DNA of 64,000 bases, taken from Desulfomicrobium escambiense DSM 10707. Its GTDB lineage: Bacteria; Desulfobacterota; Desulfovibrionia; Desulfovibrionales; Desulfomicrobiaceae. The position numbers and the translations under genes were made by a program. The notes under the pieces were generated by a model. It did not search any database, had not been told where the DNA came from, and saw only the letters and a program-made list of their open reading frames with translations. Location: NCBI RefSeq assembly GCF_000428825.1, contig NZ_AUAR01000005.1:124001-188000 (forward strand), given 5' to 3'. Below are positions 45,454 to 54,084 of the stretch, piece by piece (position 1 is the stretch's first letter; every line of letters starts with the position of its first letter).

Positions 45454-48135
45454 TTAAAAGAACTGTCCAACTGAAAACTCGAAACGTCCTTCCCGCTCAT
45501 TGTTGATTTCGTCAAGCGGGTAGCCATACTCCAGTCGCAGGGGGCCGAGGGGGGAGTACCAGCGCACACCGGCGCCGACGCTCTTGTACAGGTCGGTGTC
45601 GATATTCTCGTCTTCGTCCCAGGCCTTGCCGGCATCAAAGAAGACCAGTCCGAGGATGCCCATCTCCTTGTGCAGGGGCACAAGATACTCGGCGTTGAAG
45701 AAGAAGCTCTTGTTGCCGCCCTTCTCGTCGCCTTCTTCATACCCTTCGGACGCGTCCTTGTCATCGTAGAGCGGTGAGACGCTGCGTTCTTTGTAGCCGC
45801 GCACAGAGTTCATGCCGCCGAGGTAGAACCTTTCGAAGGGCGGAATCCGATCGCCCCCGTTCTCCATGATGTACCCGGCCTGGGCGTGCAGATGGATGAC
45901 GGTTTCGAGGAAGATGGGGAAGTAGTGGTTGGCGTCGGCGATGTACTTGATGAAGTCGTCGTCGCCGCCCAGGATGCCGCCGCCGTACTCGGTGGAGAAC
46001 TGGTGCGTCATGCCCTTAGTCGGGTTGATGCGGCGGTCCGTGGTGTCGCGCTTGATCGATGCGTAGAACGAACTGGCCCAGTTCTCGCCTTCGATGTCCT
46101 TGATGACCTTGTCGGCGTCGTCCTCCACGTCCTCGATGGTGTACTGCTCGAGGCGGTAATGCCAGTTCAGGTTGGTGTACTCGCCTAGGGGGTACCCGAA
46201 GAGCAGACGGCCGCCCATGGCCTGCTTGTCGTAGTCGGAATAGTCGTTGAGCTTGTTGTAGAGGCTCACGCCCATGCCGAGGTTGGTGTCGTTGTAGTGG
46301 GGGTTCCAGAAGGTCGCCGTGTAGTCGGCGGACTTGGCGCTGATGGTGCCCGTGAAACCGAGCTGGTAGCCCATGCCGAAGAGGTTGCGCTCCAGGATCT
46401 GGCCCGAGAAGAAGACCTGCGCGTAGCTGGAGTAGCCGACGCCGGCGGAGAACTGCCCCGTGGGCTTCTCCTTGACTTTGACCCGGAGGTTCAGTTCGTT
46501 GGGGGAGCCTGCGGGTTCCGGGGTGATTTCCACGGTCTCGAAGAAGTCGAGCTTGTTCAGGCGCGCATTGGACCTGCGCAGCTGGGAGCCGCTGAAAAGA
46601 TCGCCGTCAGCCAGGCGCATTTCACGGCGGATGACGTTGTCTCTGGTTTTGGTGTTGCCTTCGATCAGCACGCGGTTGATGGACACCTTGGCGCCCTTGG
46701 ACATGGTGTAGGTCAGGGCCACGGTGTTTTCGGCGTCGTTGCGGTCGATCTTCACGTCGGCTTCGGCGAAGGCATAGCCGAAGTTTGAGTAGTGCTCCGT
46801 GAGCTTCTGCAGATCCGAGCGCATGACCGAACGGTCGAGGTATTCCTTCTTGGCCACCAGATCGTCCATCTTCACCACGGAGTTCAGATCCTGGGGCGCG
46901 CCGATCATCTCGCCGGCGTATTCCACCGACGTGACCTTGTAGCGCGCGCCCTCGTCCACCTGGAAGGTGACGGTGATGCCCGTTTCCGAGTACGTGACCT
47001 CGGGCTGGCCGACCTTGGCGTTGAGGAAGCCGCGGTTGCCGTAATACGCTTCCAGGGCGGCTGCGTCTCGGTCGAGGATCTCCTCGCGCAGGACGCCGGA
47101 GCCGGTGATCCAGGACAGCATCCCGCGTTCGGACAGGGCCAGTTCGTCCTTGAGGTCGTCGGGGTCGAGCTGCTTGGCGCCCTGGATGATGATGTCCGTG
47201 ACATAGAGCTTCTTGCCCTCGTCGACGAGGATGTTCAGGCGGGCGCGTTTGGCGTCAGCCTGTTCGAGGCTGTAGCTGACCTTGGCGTTGTAGTAGCCGT
47301 CCTTGCGGTACAGTTCGCGAATTTTGCCCATGTCGTCGGCCAGGACGCGGGGGTTGAGGACGGCTCCGGTCTTGGTGGCGATGGCCGCCAGGAGGTCGTC
47401 GGCGTCCAGTTCCTGGGCGCCCTGCACGGAGATGGCCTGGATGAGGGGCTTTTCCTTGACCGTGATGATCAGGCGTTTGCCCTCGGAACTGTCATCCATG
47501 GAAATTTCGATATCGTCGAAGTAGCCGAGGTCGTAGAGGCTTTTGAGCTCGGCGTTAACGGCCTTGGGGTCGTAGGTGTCGCCGGGTTGGATCTTGAGGC
47601 GCATGAGCACGACATCGTCGTCGAGGATTTCGTTGCCGCGCACGTCGATGGAGGCGATGCGGTCCTTCTGCTGCATGCCGAGCTTGATCTTGGCCGCCGT
47701 CTCGTCGATGGCCGGGAGGATGTTGATGACCCCCTCCTTGACGACGAAGAACGGCTTGGGCTCGGTCACGCCGTAGGCCTCCACCAGACGGGTGTCCAGG
47801 CTGATGCTTTCGCCCACCTGGCTGAAACTGCCGTAGACGGCATGGCCGGCTCCGGCGAGCAGCGCCATGTCCTTGGCCACGTTCAGGTCCAGGTATTCGA
47901 TTCGCTGTTCCTCAAGCAGGCGCATGGTCTCGCCCTCAGGCACCACGTCGAAGCCCATGTCCGTCAACCGTTCCCGAAGCATCTTCGGCAGGCTTTCCTC
48001 CAGATAGGCTAGATCCGGGCCCGCATTCACGGCAAAGGGCAGGACGATGACCTTTCCCGAAGTTTCCGCGAAGGACGGTCCGGCGCAGAAAAGACCGAGG
48101 ACGAGAAGCAGAAGCAGGAACGCGTTACGATTCAT
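45454..48135 (-). CDS. bamA: Outer membrane protein assembly factor BamA with TolB-like N-terminal extension
   Basis: An 893-aa Omp85 protein that inserts beta-barrels into the outer membrane. Signal peptide about 1-23 (ends PSFAE). Residues 25-145 are an extra domain (SGKVIVLPFAVNAGP; LPKMLRERLTDMGFDVVPEG; GHAVYGSFSQVGESISLDTR) resembling the TolB N-terminal / FlgO-type fold. POTRA repeats follow (about 155-510, with SIDVRGNEILDDD at the first), then the barrel, ending in Phe (RFEFSVGQFF) as recognised by Bam. ATG 48135 begins the signal peptide MNRNAFLLLL; an upstream in-frame ATG at 48192 falls within lolD. Overlaps lolD by 11 bases. Confidence 0.94.
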   Translation of the reverse strand: MNRNAFLLLLLVLGLFCAGPSFAETSGKVIVLPFAVNAGPDLAYLEESLPKMLRERLTDMGFDVVPEGETMRLLEEQRIEYLDLNVAKDMALLAGAGHAVYGSFSQVGESISLDTRLVEAYGVTEPKPFFVVKEGVINILPAIDETAAKIKLGMQQKDRIASIDVRGNEILDDDVVLMRLKIQPGDTYDPKAVNAELKSLYDLGYFDDIEISMDDSSEGKRLIITVKEKPLIQAISVQGAQELDADDLLAAIATKTGAVLNPRVLADDMGKIRELYRKDGYYNAKVSYSLEQADAKRARLNILVDEGKKLYVTDIIIQGAKQLDPDDLKDELALSERGMLSWITGSGVLREEILDRDAAALEAYYGNRGFLNAKVGQPEVTYSETGITVTFQVDEGARYKVTSVEYAGEMIGAPQDLNSVVKMDDLVAKKEYLDRSVMRSDLQKLTEHYSNFGYAFAEADVKIDRNDAENTVALTYTMSKGAKVSINRVLIEGNTKTRDNVIRREMRLADGDLFSGSQLRRSNARLNKLDFFETVEITPEPAGSPNELNLRVKVKEKPTGQFSAGVGYSSYAQVFFSGQILERNLFGMGYQLGFTGTISAKSADYTATFWNPHYNDTNLGMGVSLYNKLNDYSDYDKQAMGGRLLFGYPLGEYTNLNWHYRLEQYTIEDVEDDADKVIKDIEGENWASSFYASIKRDTTDRRINPTKGMTHQFSTEYGGGILGGDDDFIKYIADANHYFPIFLETVIHLHAQAGYIMENGGDRIPPFERFYLGGMNSVRGYKERSVSPLYDDKDASEGYEEGDEKGGNKSFFFNAEYLVPLHKEMGILGLVFFDAGKAWDEDENIDTDLYKSVGAGVRWYSPLGPLRLEYGYPLDEINNEREGRFEFSVGQFF

Positions 48136-48802
48136 ACAGTTCTCCGGAACGAAGCTCCAAGGTGCGACGCATGCACTGGGCAAGTTCAACATTGTGGGTG
48201 ACGACGACCAGGGTCACACCCTGATTCCTGTTCAAATGCAGCAGGAGGTCGTTGACCTCCCGCCCCGTTCGTTCATCCAGGTTTCCGGTGGGCTCGTCGG
48301 CCAGCACCACCGCAGGTTCGAGCAGGATGGCGCGGGCAATGGCCGCGCGCTGTCTCTCTCCACCGGACAGAGTGGTTACCCTGTGATGGAGGCGATGCGC
48401 AAGCCCCACGCGCGACAAAGCAGCGTCGGCCATTTCCAGGGCCCGGCCCCGGGGCATGCCGCCGATGATGCCTGGCATGGCCACGTTTTCGCGCGTGGAA
48501 AATTCGGGCAGAAGGTGGTGGAACTGGAACACGAAGCCCATGTTCCGGTTGCGGATGCGGGCCCTCTCCTTCCAGCCGAGGGTCGAGATGTCCGCGCCGT
48601 CGAAGAGGATGGTCCCCCGGGACGGTACGTCCAGGGTGCCCATGATCTGCAGGAGCGTGCTCTTGCCCGAGCCCGAGGCCCCGATGATGGCCAGGGAGTC
48701 CCCGCGGCCCACGGTCAGGTCTATGTCGTTCAGCACGGTGAGGGTTTCCTCGCCCTGCTGGTAGGATTTGCCGATGCCCTGCAGGCGGTAGACGTCACTC
48801 AT
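48125..48802 (-). CDS. lolD: Lipoprotein-releasing ABC transporter ATP-binding subunit LolD
   Basis: A 225-aa ABC ATPase: Walker A GASGSGKSTL, signature LSGGERQRAAIARA, Walker B VVLADEPTGNLD. It powers release of outer-membrane lipoproteins from the inner membrane with the LolC/E protein encoded just upstream. Overlaps both neighbours (8 bases with lolC, 11 with bamA). Confidence 0.94.
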   Translation of the reverse strand: MSDVYRLQGIGKSYQQGEETLTVLNDIDLTVGRGDSLAIIGASGSGKSTLLQIMGTLDVPSRGTILFDGADISTLGWKERARIRNRNMGFVFQFHHLLPEFSTRENVAMPGIIGGMPRGRALEMADAALSRVGLAHRLHHRVTTLSGGERQRAAIARAILLEPAVVLADEPTGNLDERTGREVNDLLLHLNRNQGVTLVVVTHNVELAQCMRRTLELRSGELYES

Positions 48803-50024
48803 AGCGCAGGGCCTCGGTGGGGTGCATCCCGGCCGCCTGGCGGGCAGGGTAGAGGGTGGCCAAAAAGCACAGGATCATGGCCGACACGGCGATGAGCGAC
48901 ATGTCCAGAAGCTCGGTCTTCACCGGGAGGTGGTCCAGGTAGTAGACGTCGGCCGGGAGCTTGATGAACTGGTACTTCTTGAGGAGCGAACAGATGGCCA
49001 GGCCCAGGCCGAACCCGATGCTCGTGCCCACGGCGCCGATGAGGGAGCCCTGCAGGATGAAGATGTTGCGGATCTGCGGCGGCGTGGCGCCCAAGGCCAT
49101 GAGCACCGCGATGTCCTTGGTCTTCTCCATGACCATCATGACCAGGGTGGTGATAATGGAGAAGGAACCCACCAGCACGATCATGGTCAGGATCACGGCC
49201 ATGGCCGTCTTTTCGAGCTTAAGCGCCGCGAAGAGGTTCTGGTTCATCTCGATCCAGTTGCGCGAGTAGAGGGGGAAGCCCCCGAGGCTGCGGACCAGGA
49301 GTTCGCCGGTCTGCTGCACCGCGTCGATGTTGGTCACCCGGTACTCGATGCCCGTGACGACGTCGCCCTCGAAGCCGAGGATTTTCTGAGCCTCGGGAAT
49401 GGAGACGAAGACCAGGGACGAGTCATATTCGTACATGCCGGAATTGAAGATGCCGACCACGTTGAAGAAGAGAATCTTGGGCGAAAAGCCGGCTGCGGAC
49501 TTCTTGCCGCTCGGGGCGAGCAGACTGACGCGGCTGCCCATGGTCAGCCCCAGACGTGTGGCCAGCTCCTTGCCGATGACGATGCCCGGCGTGTCGGCCT
49601 GGTTCCCCAGATCCTTCAGACTGCCGCTGACCAGATCCTTTTCCACGGACAGGACCTGACCGGCCGTATTCGGGTCGATGCCGCGCAGGACCACTCCTTT
49701 GACCCCCGAAGGGGTGGACAGCATGACTTCATAGTAGATGAAGGGGGTGGCGGCCGCGATGCCGTCGAGCTGCATGCTCTTGTCCACCAGACGGTCGTAG
49801 TTTTCGATGGTCTGCTTGACCGAGCCGACGATGAGGTGGGAGTTGATGCCCAGGATCTTGTCGCGCAGGTTCTCGCTGAATCCGTTCATGACGCCGAGGA
49901 CGACGATCAGCGAGGCCACGCCGATGGCCACGCCCAGCACCGAGATGAGCGAGATGACGGAAATGAAGGCCTGTTTGCGCCGGGCCAGAAGATACCGCAG
50001 AGAGACAAACAGTTCGAATTGCAT
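48795..50024 (-). CDS. lolC: Lipoprotein-releasing ABC transporter permease (LolC/LolE type)
   Basis: A 409-aa permease with four membrane helices: one near the N-terminus (FISVISLISVLGVAIGVASLI) and three in the C-terminal FtsX domain (about 270-400), with a large periplasmic MacB-type domain between. Only one permease gene is present, so the transporter may be a homodimer as in LolFD systems. GTAVSIGFG-type loops and ALMALGATPPQIRNIF are typical. Confidence 0.92.
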   Translation of the reverse strand: MQFELFVSLRYLLARRKQAFISVISLISVLGVAIGVASLIVVLGVMNGFSENLRDKILGINSHLIVGSVKQTIENYDRLVDKSMQLDGIAAATPFIYYEVMLSTPSGVKGVVLRGIDPNTAGQVLSVEKDLVSGSLKDLGNQADTPGIVIGKELATRLGLTMGSRVSLLAPSGKKSAAGFSPKILFFNVVGIFNSGMYEYDSSLVFVSIPEAQKILGFEGDVVTGIEYRVTNIDAVQQTGELLVRSLGGFPLYSRNWIEMNQNLFAALKLEKTAMAVILTMIVLVGSFSIITTLVMMVMEKTKDIAVLMALGATPPQIRNIFILQGSLIGAVGTSIGFGLGLAICSLLKKYQFIKLPADVYYLDHLPVKTELLDMSLIAVSAMILCFLATLYPARQAAGMHPTEALRYE

Positions 50025-50070
50025 GGGTTCTCGCTTGGTGGAGACGTGCCGGACAAGCAGCGCCGGGGCG

Positions 50071-51579
50071 CTAGCCGGCGATCTCGGGCCGCAGCAGCGG
50101 GAAGAGGATGACCTCCCGGATGGACGGCGAGTCCGTCAGCAGCATGACGAGGCGGTCGATGCCGATGCCCTGCCCTGCGGCGGGGGGCATGCCGTACTCC
50201 AGGGCGCGGATGTAGTCCTCGTCCATGGCGTGGGCCTCGTCGTCACCGGCAGCCTTTTCGCGCACCTGCTCCTCGAACCGGTCCTTCTGGTCGTAGGGGT
50301 CGTTGAGCTCGGAAAAGGCGTTGGCCATCTCCTGCCCGCAGATGAACAGTTCGAACCGGTCCGTGATGTCGGGGTTCTGGTCGTTCTTGCGCGAGAGCGG
50401 GGAGATGTCCGTCGGGTAGTGATAGATGAAGTGCGGCTGGATGAGTTTGGGCTCCACCAGGTTGTCGAAGAGCTTGGCCTGGAGCTTGCCGAGCTTCTCC
50501 TTGGGCTGCACGGCTTCGCCGAGCTTCTGGGCCAGGTCCTTGCACCTGTCGTAGTCGGTGTAGACATCCGGGGACACGCCACCGATCTTTTCCAGGGATT
50601 CGTGGAAGGGCATGCGCACCCAGCCGTCCTGCAGGTCGATGATCTGGCCCTGGTATTCCACGAGGTGGGTGCCGCTTACGGCTTTGGCCACCCCGCCCAG
50701 GAGTTCCTGGGTCAGGTCCATGAGGTCGACGAAGGTGGCGTAGGCCCAGTAGAATTCAATCATGGTGAATTCCGGGTTGTGCCGCGTGTCGATGCCTTCA
50801 TTGCGGAAATTTCGGTTGATCTCGTAGACCCGGTCGAAGCCGCCCACCAGAAGCCGTTTGAGGTACAGTTCCGGGGCGATGCGCAGGAAGAGGTCCATGT
50901 CCAGGGCGTTGTGGTGCGTCCGGAAGGGTTTGGCCGTGGCGCCGCCGGCGATGGGCTGCATCATGGGCGTCTCGACTTCCAGGAACCCGCGCTCGTTCAG
51001 GAAATTGCGGATGTACTGCACAATGGCCGTGCGCTTGCGGAAGATCTCGCGAGCGCGGTCGTTGACCAGCAGGTCGACGTAGCGCTGGCGGTAGCGGGTC
51101 TCAACGTCCTTCAGGCCGTGGTACTTTTCCGGCAGGGGGCGCATGGACTTGGTCAGCAGGCGGACCTGATCCGCCTTGACGGTCAGTTCGCCGGTCTTGG
51201 TGCGGAACAGGCCGCCGACTACGCCGACGATGTCGCCGATCTCGAATTTCTTGAAAACCCCGTACGCTTCTGCGCCGAGGTCGTCGCGGGCCGTGTAGAC
51301 CTGGATTTTTCCGCTCGTGTCCTGGATGTGGAAGAAGGTCACCTTGCCGAAAGAGCGGTGGGCCATGATGCGGCCGCACAGGGAAAACGAGCCGGCTTCG
51401 CTGGCCAGCGTTTCTTCATCCTTGTGCCCGTGGGCGTCGAGGATGTCTCCGATTTCGGCCGAGCGGCGGAAGTCGTTGGGATATAGCGGAATGCCCGCGT
51501 CGAGCAGGAACTGGGCCTTATCCTTGCGGTGGCGCAGCAGCTGCTTTTCGCTGGGGGCATTTGTCTGTTCTTGTGTCAA
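50071..51579 (-). CDS. lysS: Lysyl-tRNA synthetase (class II)
   Basis: A 502-aa class II enzyme. The N-terminal OB domain ([20 protein letters not shown]) binds the anticodon. Catalytic motif 1 is [13 protein letters not shown], motif 2 is [20 protein letters not shown] and motif 3 is [13 protein letters not shown]. First gene of the long minus-strand operon, preceded by AAGGAAAGT-type purines. Its position before lolC is common in proteobacteria of this group. Confidence 0.97.
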   Translation of the reverse strand: MTQEQTNAPSEKQLLRHRKDKAQFLLDAGIPLYPNDFRRSAEIGDILDAHGHKDEETLASEAGSFSLCGRIMAHRSFGKVTFFHIQDTSGKIQVYTARDDLGAEAYGVFKKFEIGDIVGVVGGLFRTKTGELTVKADQVRLLTKSMRPLPEKYHGLKDVETRYRQRYVDLLVNDRAREIFRKRTAIVQYIRNFLNERGFLEVETPMMQPIAGGATAKPFRTHHNALDMDLFLRIAPELYLKRLLVGGFDRVYEINRNFRNEGIDTRHNPEFTMIEFYWAYATFVDLMDLTQELLGGVAKAVSGTHLVEYQGQIIDLQDGWVRMPFHESLEKIGGVSPDVYTDYDRCKDLAQKLGEAVQPKEKLGKLQAKLFDNLVEPKLIQPHFIYHYPTDISPLSRKNDQNPDITDRFELFICGQEMANAFSELNDPYDQKDRFEEQVREKAAGDDEAHAMDEDYIRALEYGMPPAAGQGIGIDRLVMLLTDSPSIREVILFPLLRPEIAG

Positions 51580-51632
51580 GGAAAGTCTCCTCGGGGGGTA
51601 TTGCGTCGGTTAACCAGACGCGGGTATTGGAA

Positions 51633-51659
51633 ATTGTACCCGTCGTCAAGAAAAGTCAA
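51633..51659 (-). promoter_or_regulatory. Candidate promoter for the lysS-lol-bam-lpx operon
   Basis: On the minus strand TTGACT (51659-51654) and TACAAT (51638-51633), 15 bases apart; the -10 is a 5/6 match but the spacer is short. The -35 lies in the last codons of the amidohydrolase gene. The -10 sits inside the inverted repeat CGGGTA...TACCCG, which could be an operator or a hairpin. Confidence 0.45.
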
Positions 51660-52494
51660 TGCCGGGAGCTGGCGGCCGGCCTGCAAATCCGCCGGGTTGG
51701 AGGCTCTGCGCCAGCCGATTTCCGTTGCCCAGGATCGTGCTGTCGGACACACGCAGTTGCGCGAGAAGGCGGGTCAGGGCCGAACGCTCGGATTTCGGGG
51801 AGAAAAGCGGGTAGTCGCTGCCGAAGATGATCCGGCTCCGGTCATGGCGGGCCAGAAGGGCGCCCATGGCCGAAGCGGGGACGACGTCATTGCAGCAGGA
51901 CGTATCCATATAGATGTCCTTCCCGGCCAGATGCTCCAGGGTTTCCTCCCACAGTCCGAGCCCGCCAAGATGGGCGGCCACGACGTCGAGGCCCCGGTGG
52001 CGCATAAGGACGAGGGACAGGTCCCGCGGGTGGGAGAGCGTCGCTTCGCCGGGCCGAACCGGGCCCATGTGGACCATGACGAGGAAGCGGTTCCGGACGC
52101 TTTCCCAGACGGGGTCCCAGAGCGGCGAGTTCAAGGGGACGCCGGAGAGGTCGGGATGGATTTTCAGGCCGCGGATGCCGTTTCGCTCCAGGCGGTCCAG
52201 CTCCTCCGCCCAGGCGGGATGCTCCGGGTGGACCGTGCCCAGCGGGATGAGGTGTGCGTGGGTCCGCCGCAGCCCGATCATCCAGGAGTTGGCCGGAATC
52301 ATCTGGTCCGGGCGCAGGGCCGCGGTGAAGCAGATCGCCTGCGACAGACCGGCTTCGGTCAGGTGCTTGAGGAGGTTTTCGGCCGAGCCGTCGCCGGCCG
52401 GGTCGCGCCCGAACTCGCGGCCTATGGCCGCCGCCAGCCTTGGGCCGATCTTGGGGGGGAAGACGTGGGTGTGACAGTCGACCATCCTAGACAA
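51646..52494 (-). CDS. Amidohydrolase-family metal-dependent hydrolase
   Basis: A 282-aa TIM-barrel amidohydrolase. The N-terminal metal site is MVDCHTHVFPP (HxH); later ligands are in GLKIHPDLSG, VAAHLGGLG (His after strand 6) and the Asp of IIFGSDYPLF. This pattern fits the amidohydrolase-2/ACMSD-like group; the substrate is unknown. It overlaps the YbgC gene by eight bases and is the last gene of the hom operon. Confidence 0.85.
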   Translation of the reverse strand: MSRMVDCHTHVFPPKIGPRLAAAIGREFGRDPAGDGSAENLLKHLTEAGLSQAICFTAALRPDQMIPANSWMIGLRRTHAHLIPLGTVHPEHPAWAEELDRLERNGIRGLKIHPDLSGVPLNSPLWDPVWESVRNRFLVMVHMGPVRPGEATLSHPRDLSLVLMRHRGLDVVAAHLGGLGLWEETLEHLAGKDIYMDTSCCNDVVPASAMGALLARHDRSRIIFGSDYPLFSPKSERSALTRLLAQLRVSDSTILGNGNRLAQSLQPGGFAGRPPAPGIDFS

Positions 52495-52900
52495 AGAGGG
52501 CCGAGAGCCATTCCGGGACGCGGACCGGCCGGCCCTGGGCGTTGACCACCGCGTGCTGGGTCGTGCCCCTGGTCAGGACGTGTTCGCGTGCATCGTCCAT
52601 GATCTCGTAGACGAAGTTCAGGCTGGCCCGCGACTGGCCCGCCAGACCGGTGCGGATGTGGATGACGTCGTCGTAGCGTGCCGGGGCGAGATAGCGGCAG
52701 GAGGCCTCGCGCACGGGCAGGAAGATGCCGCGCTCCTCGACGACGCTGTAGCTGAAGCCCAGGTTCCTGATCAACTCGCTACGGCCGCGTTCGAAGAGGT
52801 GCAGGTAGTTGGCGTAGTAGACCACACCCATGGCGTCGGTCTCGCCGTAGGACACGCGGTGGGTGAGCCAGCACGAGGGCTTGGGGAAGGCGTCGGTCAT
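52487..52900 (-). CDS. Acyl-CoA thioesterase, YbgC/FadM type
   Basis: A 137-aa hotdog-fold thioesterase. The catalytic Asp is in YGETDAMGVVYYANYLHLFE, the family signature. It hydrolyses acyl-CoA or related thioesters. Overlaps both neighbours (four bases with the ApgM-like gene, eight with the amidohydrolase). Why it is in the homoserine operon is unclear. Confidence 0.9.
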   Translation of the reverse strand: MTDAFPKPSCWLTHRVSYGETDAMGVVYYANYLHLFERGRSELIRNLGFSYSVVEERGIFLPVREASCRYLAPARYDDVIHIRTGLAGQSRASLNFVYEIMDDAREHVLTRGTTQHAVVNAQGRPVRVPEWLSALFV

Positions 52901-54084
52901 GCGTCCGTTCCGAGGCAGAAGGGGAGGAGGTCAAGCCCCTGGGGCAGGAACAGGCCCGATGTCCCGGCCGTGCGCTCGTCGAAGACGGCCGGTCCGTCCG
53001 CGCGCGGGGCGCGGGTGCGGAAGAGCAGGAACGGCACCGGGTCCTCGGTGTGGGTGCGGCGGACTACTGGCGTGAAATGGTCGCAGGTCACGACGATGGT
53101 TGCGTCCTCGTTTTCCAGGGCCGCCAGGACCGGGGCCACGATGCGCTCGTCGAAGAGTTCGATGGCGCGCTTCTTGAGTTCCGGGTCGCCCATGTGGCCG
53201 CATTCGTCCGGGGCTTCCACATGCACGTAGACGAAGTCGCCGTGCCGCAGAAATTCCAGCGCCGCCCGGACCTTGCCTTCGTAGTTGGTGTCGATGAGGC
53301 CGGTGACGCCCTCGACTTCCAGCACGTCCATGCCCGCGGCCCTGCCCAGGCCCTTGACCAGGTCCACGGCCGAGACCACGGCCCCGCGCAGTCCGAAACG
53401 GCCGGTGAAGGCCGGCAGGATCAGAGGGCGTCCCTGCCCCCATGGCCATACGGATGTGGCGTGCGAGGTGGGTTCGGAGCGCAGGAACTCATGGGCGGCC
53501 TTGAGGAAGGCCGCAAGTTCCGGAAAGGTCTCGAAGGCCGCCAGATCCTGGGCGATGGCCTGATCGAGGATGTCATGGGGCGGGCGAATGTTCAAGCCGG
53601 CCGCGCCGGTCAGGGCGCCGCCTCGCTGCACCAGGAGGTGGCGGTACTGGATGCCCTGGACCGGCTGGAAGGGAGAGCCCTGGGCCATTTCCGCCAGCCT
53701 GGCGACCAGGGGGGCGGCCACGGCGGTGCCGATGTGTCCAGAGGAATAGTCCAGCATGACCCCGGCGTCCGAGAGTTCTGTCAGGTTGACCAGGTTCATG
53801 CGCCAGACCAGGTCGTCGGGATCAAGGACCAGGCCCTGGGCCGCGGCCTCGATGGGGCCCCGGCCGGTGTGGTGCGTGCGCGGGTCGTAGCCCAGGAGGG
53901 ACATGTTGGCCACGTCCGAGCCGGGGGGCATGCCCTCGGGCACGGTCCGGCACAGGCCACAGCGCGAGCGCGGGGCCAGGGAGTCGAGGGTGGGCTTTGC
54001 AGCGGCCTGCAGGGTGGTGCGTCCGTCCAGGACGTTCAAAGGCCAGCCGGCCATGCCGTCGGCCACGAGAAAGACGGTCTTCAT
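52897..54084 (-). CDS. ApgM-like phosphoglycerate mutase family protein, candidate homoserine kinase
   Basis: A 395-aa alkaline-phosphatase-superfamily protein of the archaeal-type, cofactor-independent phosphoglycerate mutase group. The N-terminal metal site is FLVADGMAGWPL, the catalytic Ser loop is MPPGSDVANMSLLGYDP, and later blocks are YVHVEAPDECGHMGDPELK and VVTCDHFTPV. In several deltaproteobacteria this family has been proposed to replace homoserine kinase (ThrB). Here its start overlaps the hom stop (ATGA), supporting a threonine-pathway role over glycolysis. Reaction is inferred, not shown. Confidence 0.85.
   Translation of the reverse strand: MKTVFLVADGMAGWPLNVLDGRTTLQAAAKPTLDSLAPRSRCGLCRTVPEGMPPGSDVANMSLLGYDPRTHHTGRGPIEAAAQGLVLDPDDLVWRMNLVNLTELSDAGVMLDYSSGHIGTAVAAPLVARLAEMAQGSPFQPVQGIQYRHLLVQRGGALTGAAGLNIRPPHDILDQAIAQDLAAFETFPELAAFLKAAHEFLRSEPTSHATSVWPWGQGRPLILPAFTGRFGLRGAVVSAVDLVKGLGRAAGMDVLEVEGVTGLIDTNYEGKVRAALEFLRHGDFVYVHVEAPDECGHMGDPELKKRAIELFDERIVAPVLAALENEDATIVVTCDHFTPVVRRTHTEDPVPFLLFRTRAPRADGPAVFDERTAGTSGLFLPQGLDLLPFCLGTDA

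Noticed and set aside
46792-48012. A 406-codon plus-strand frame opposite bamA, and a similar 694-codon minus-strand frame at 61259-63343
   Set aside because: Both are antisense to well-supported genes and have shadow-frame composition; no ribosome site or motif supports them.
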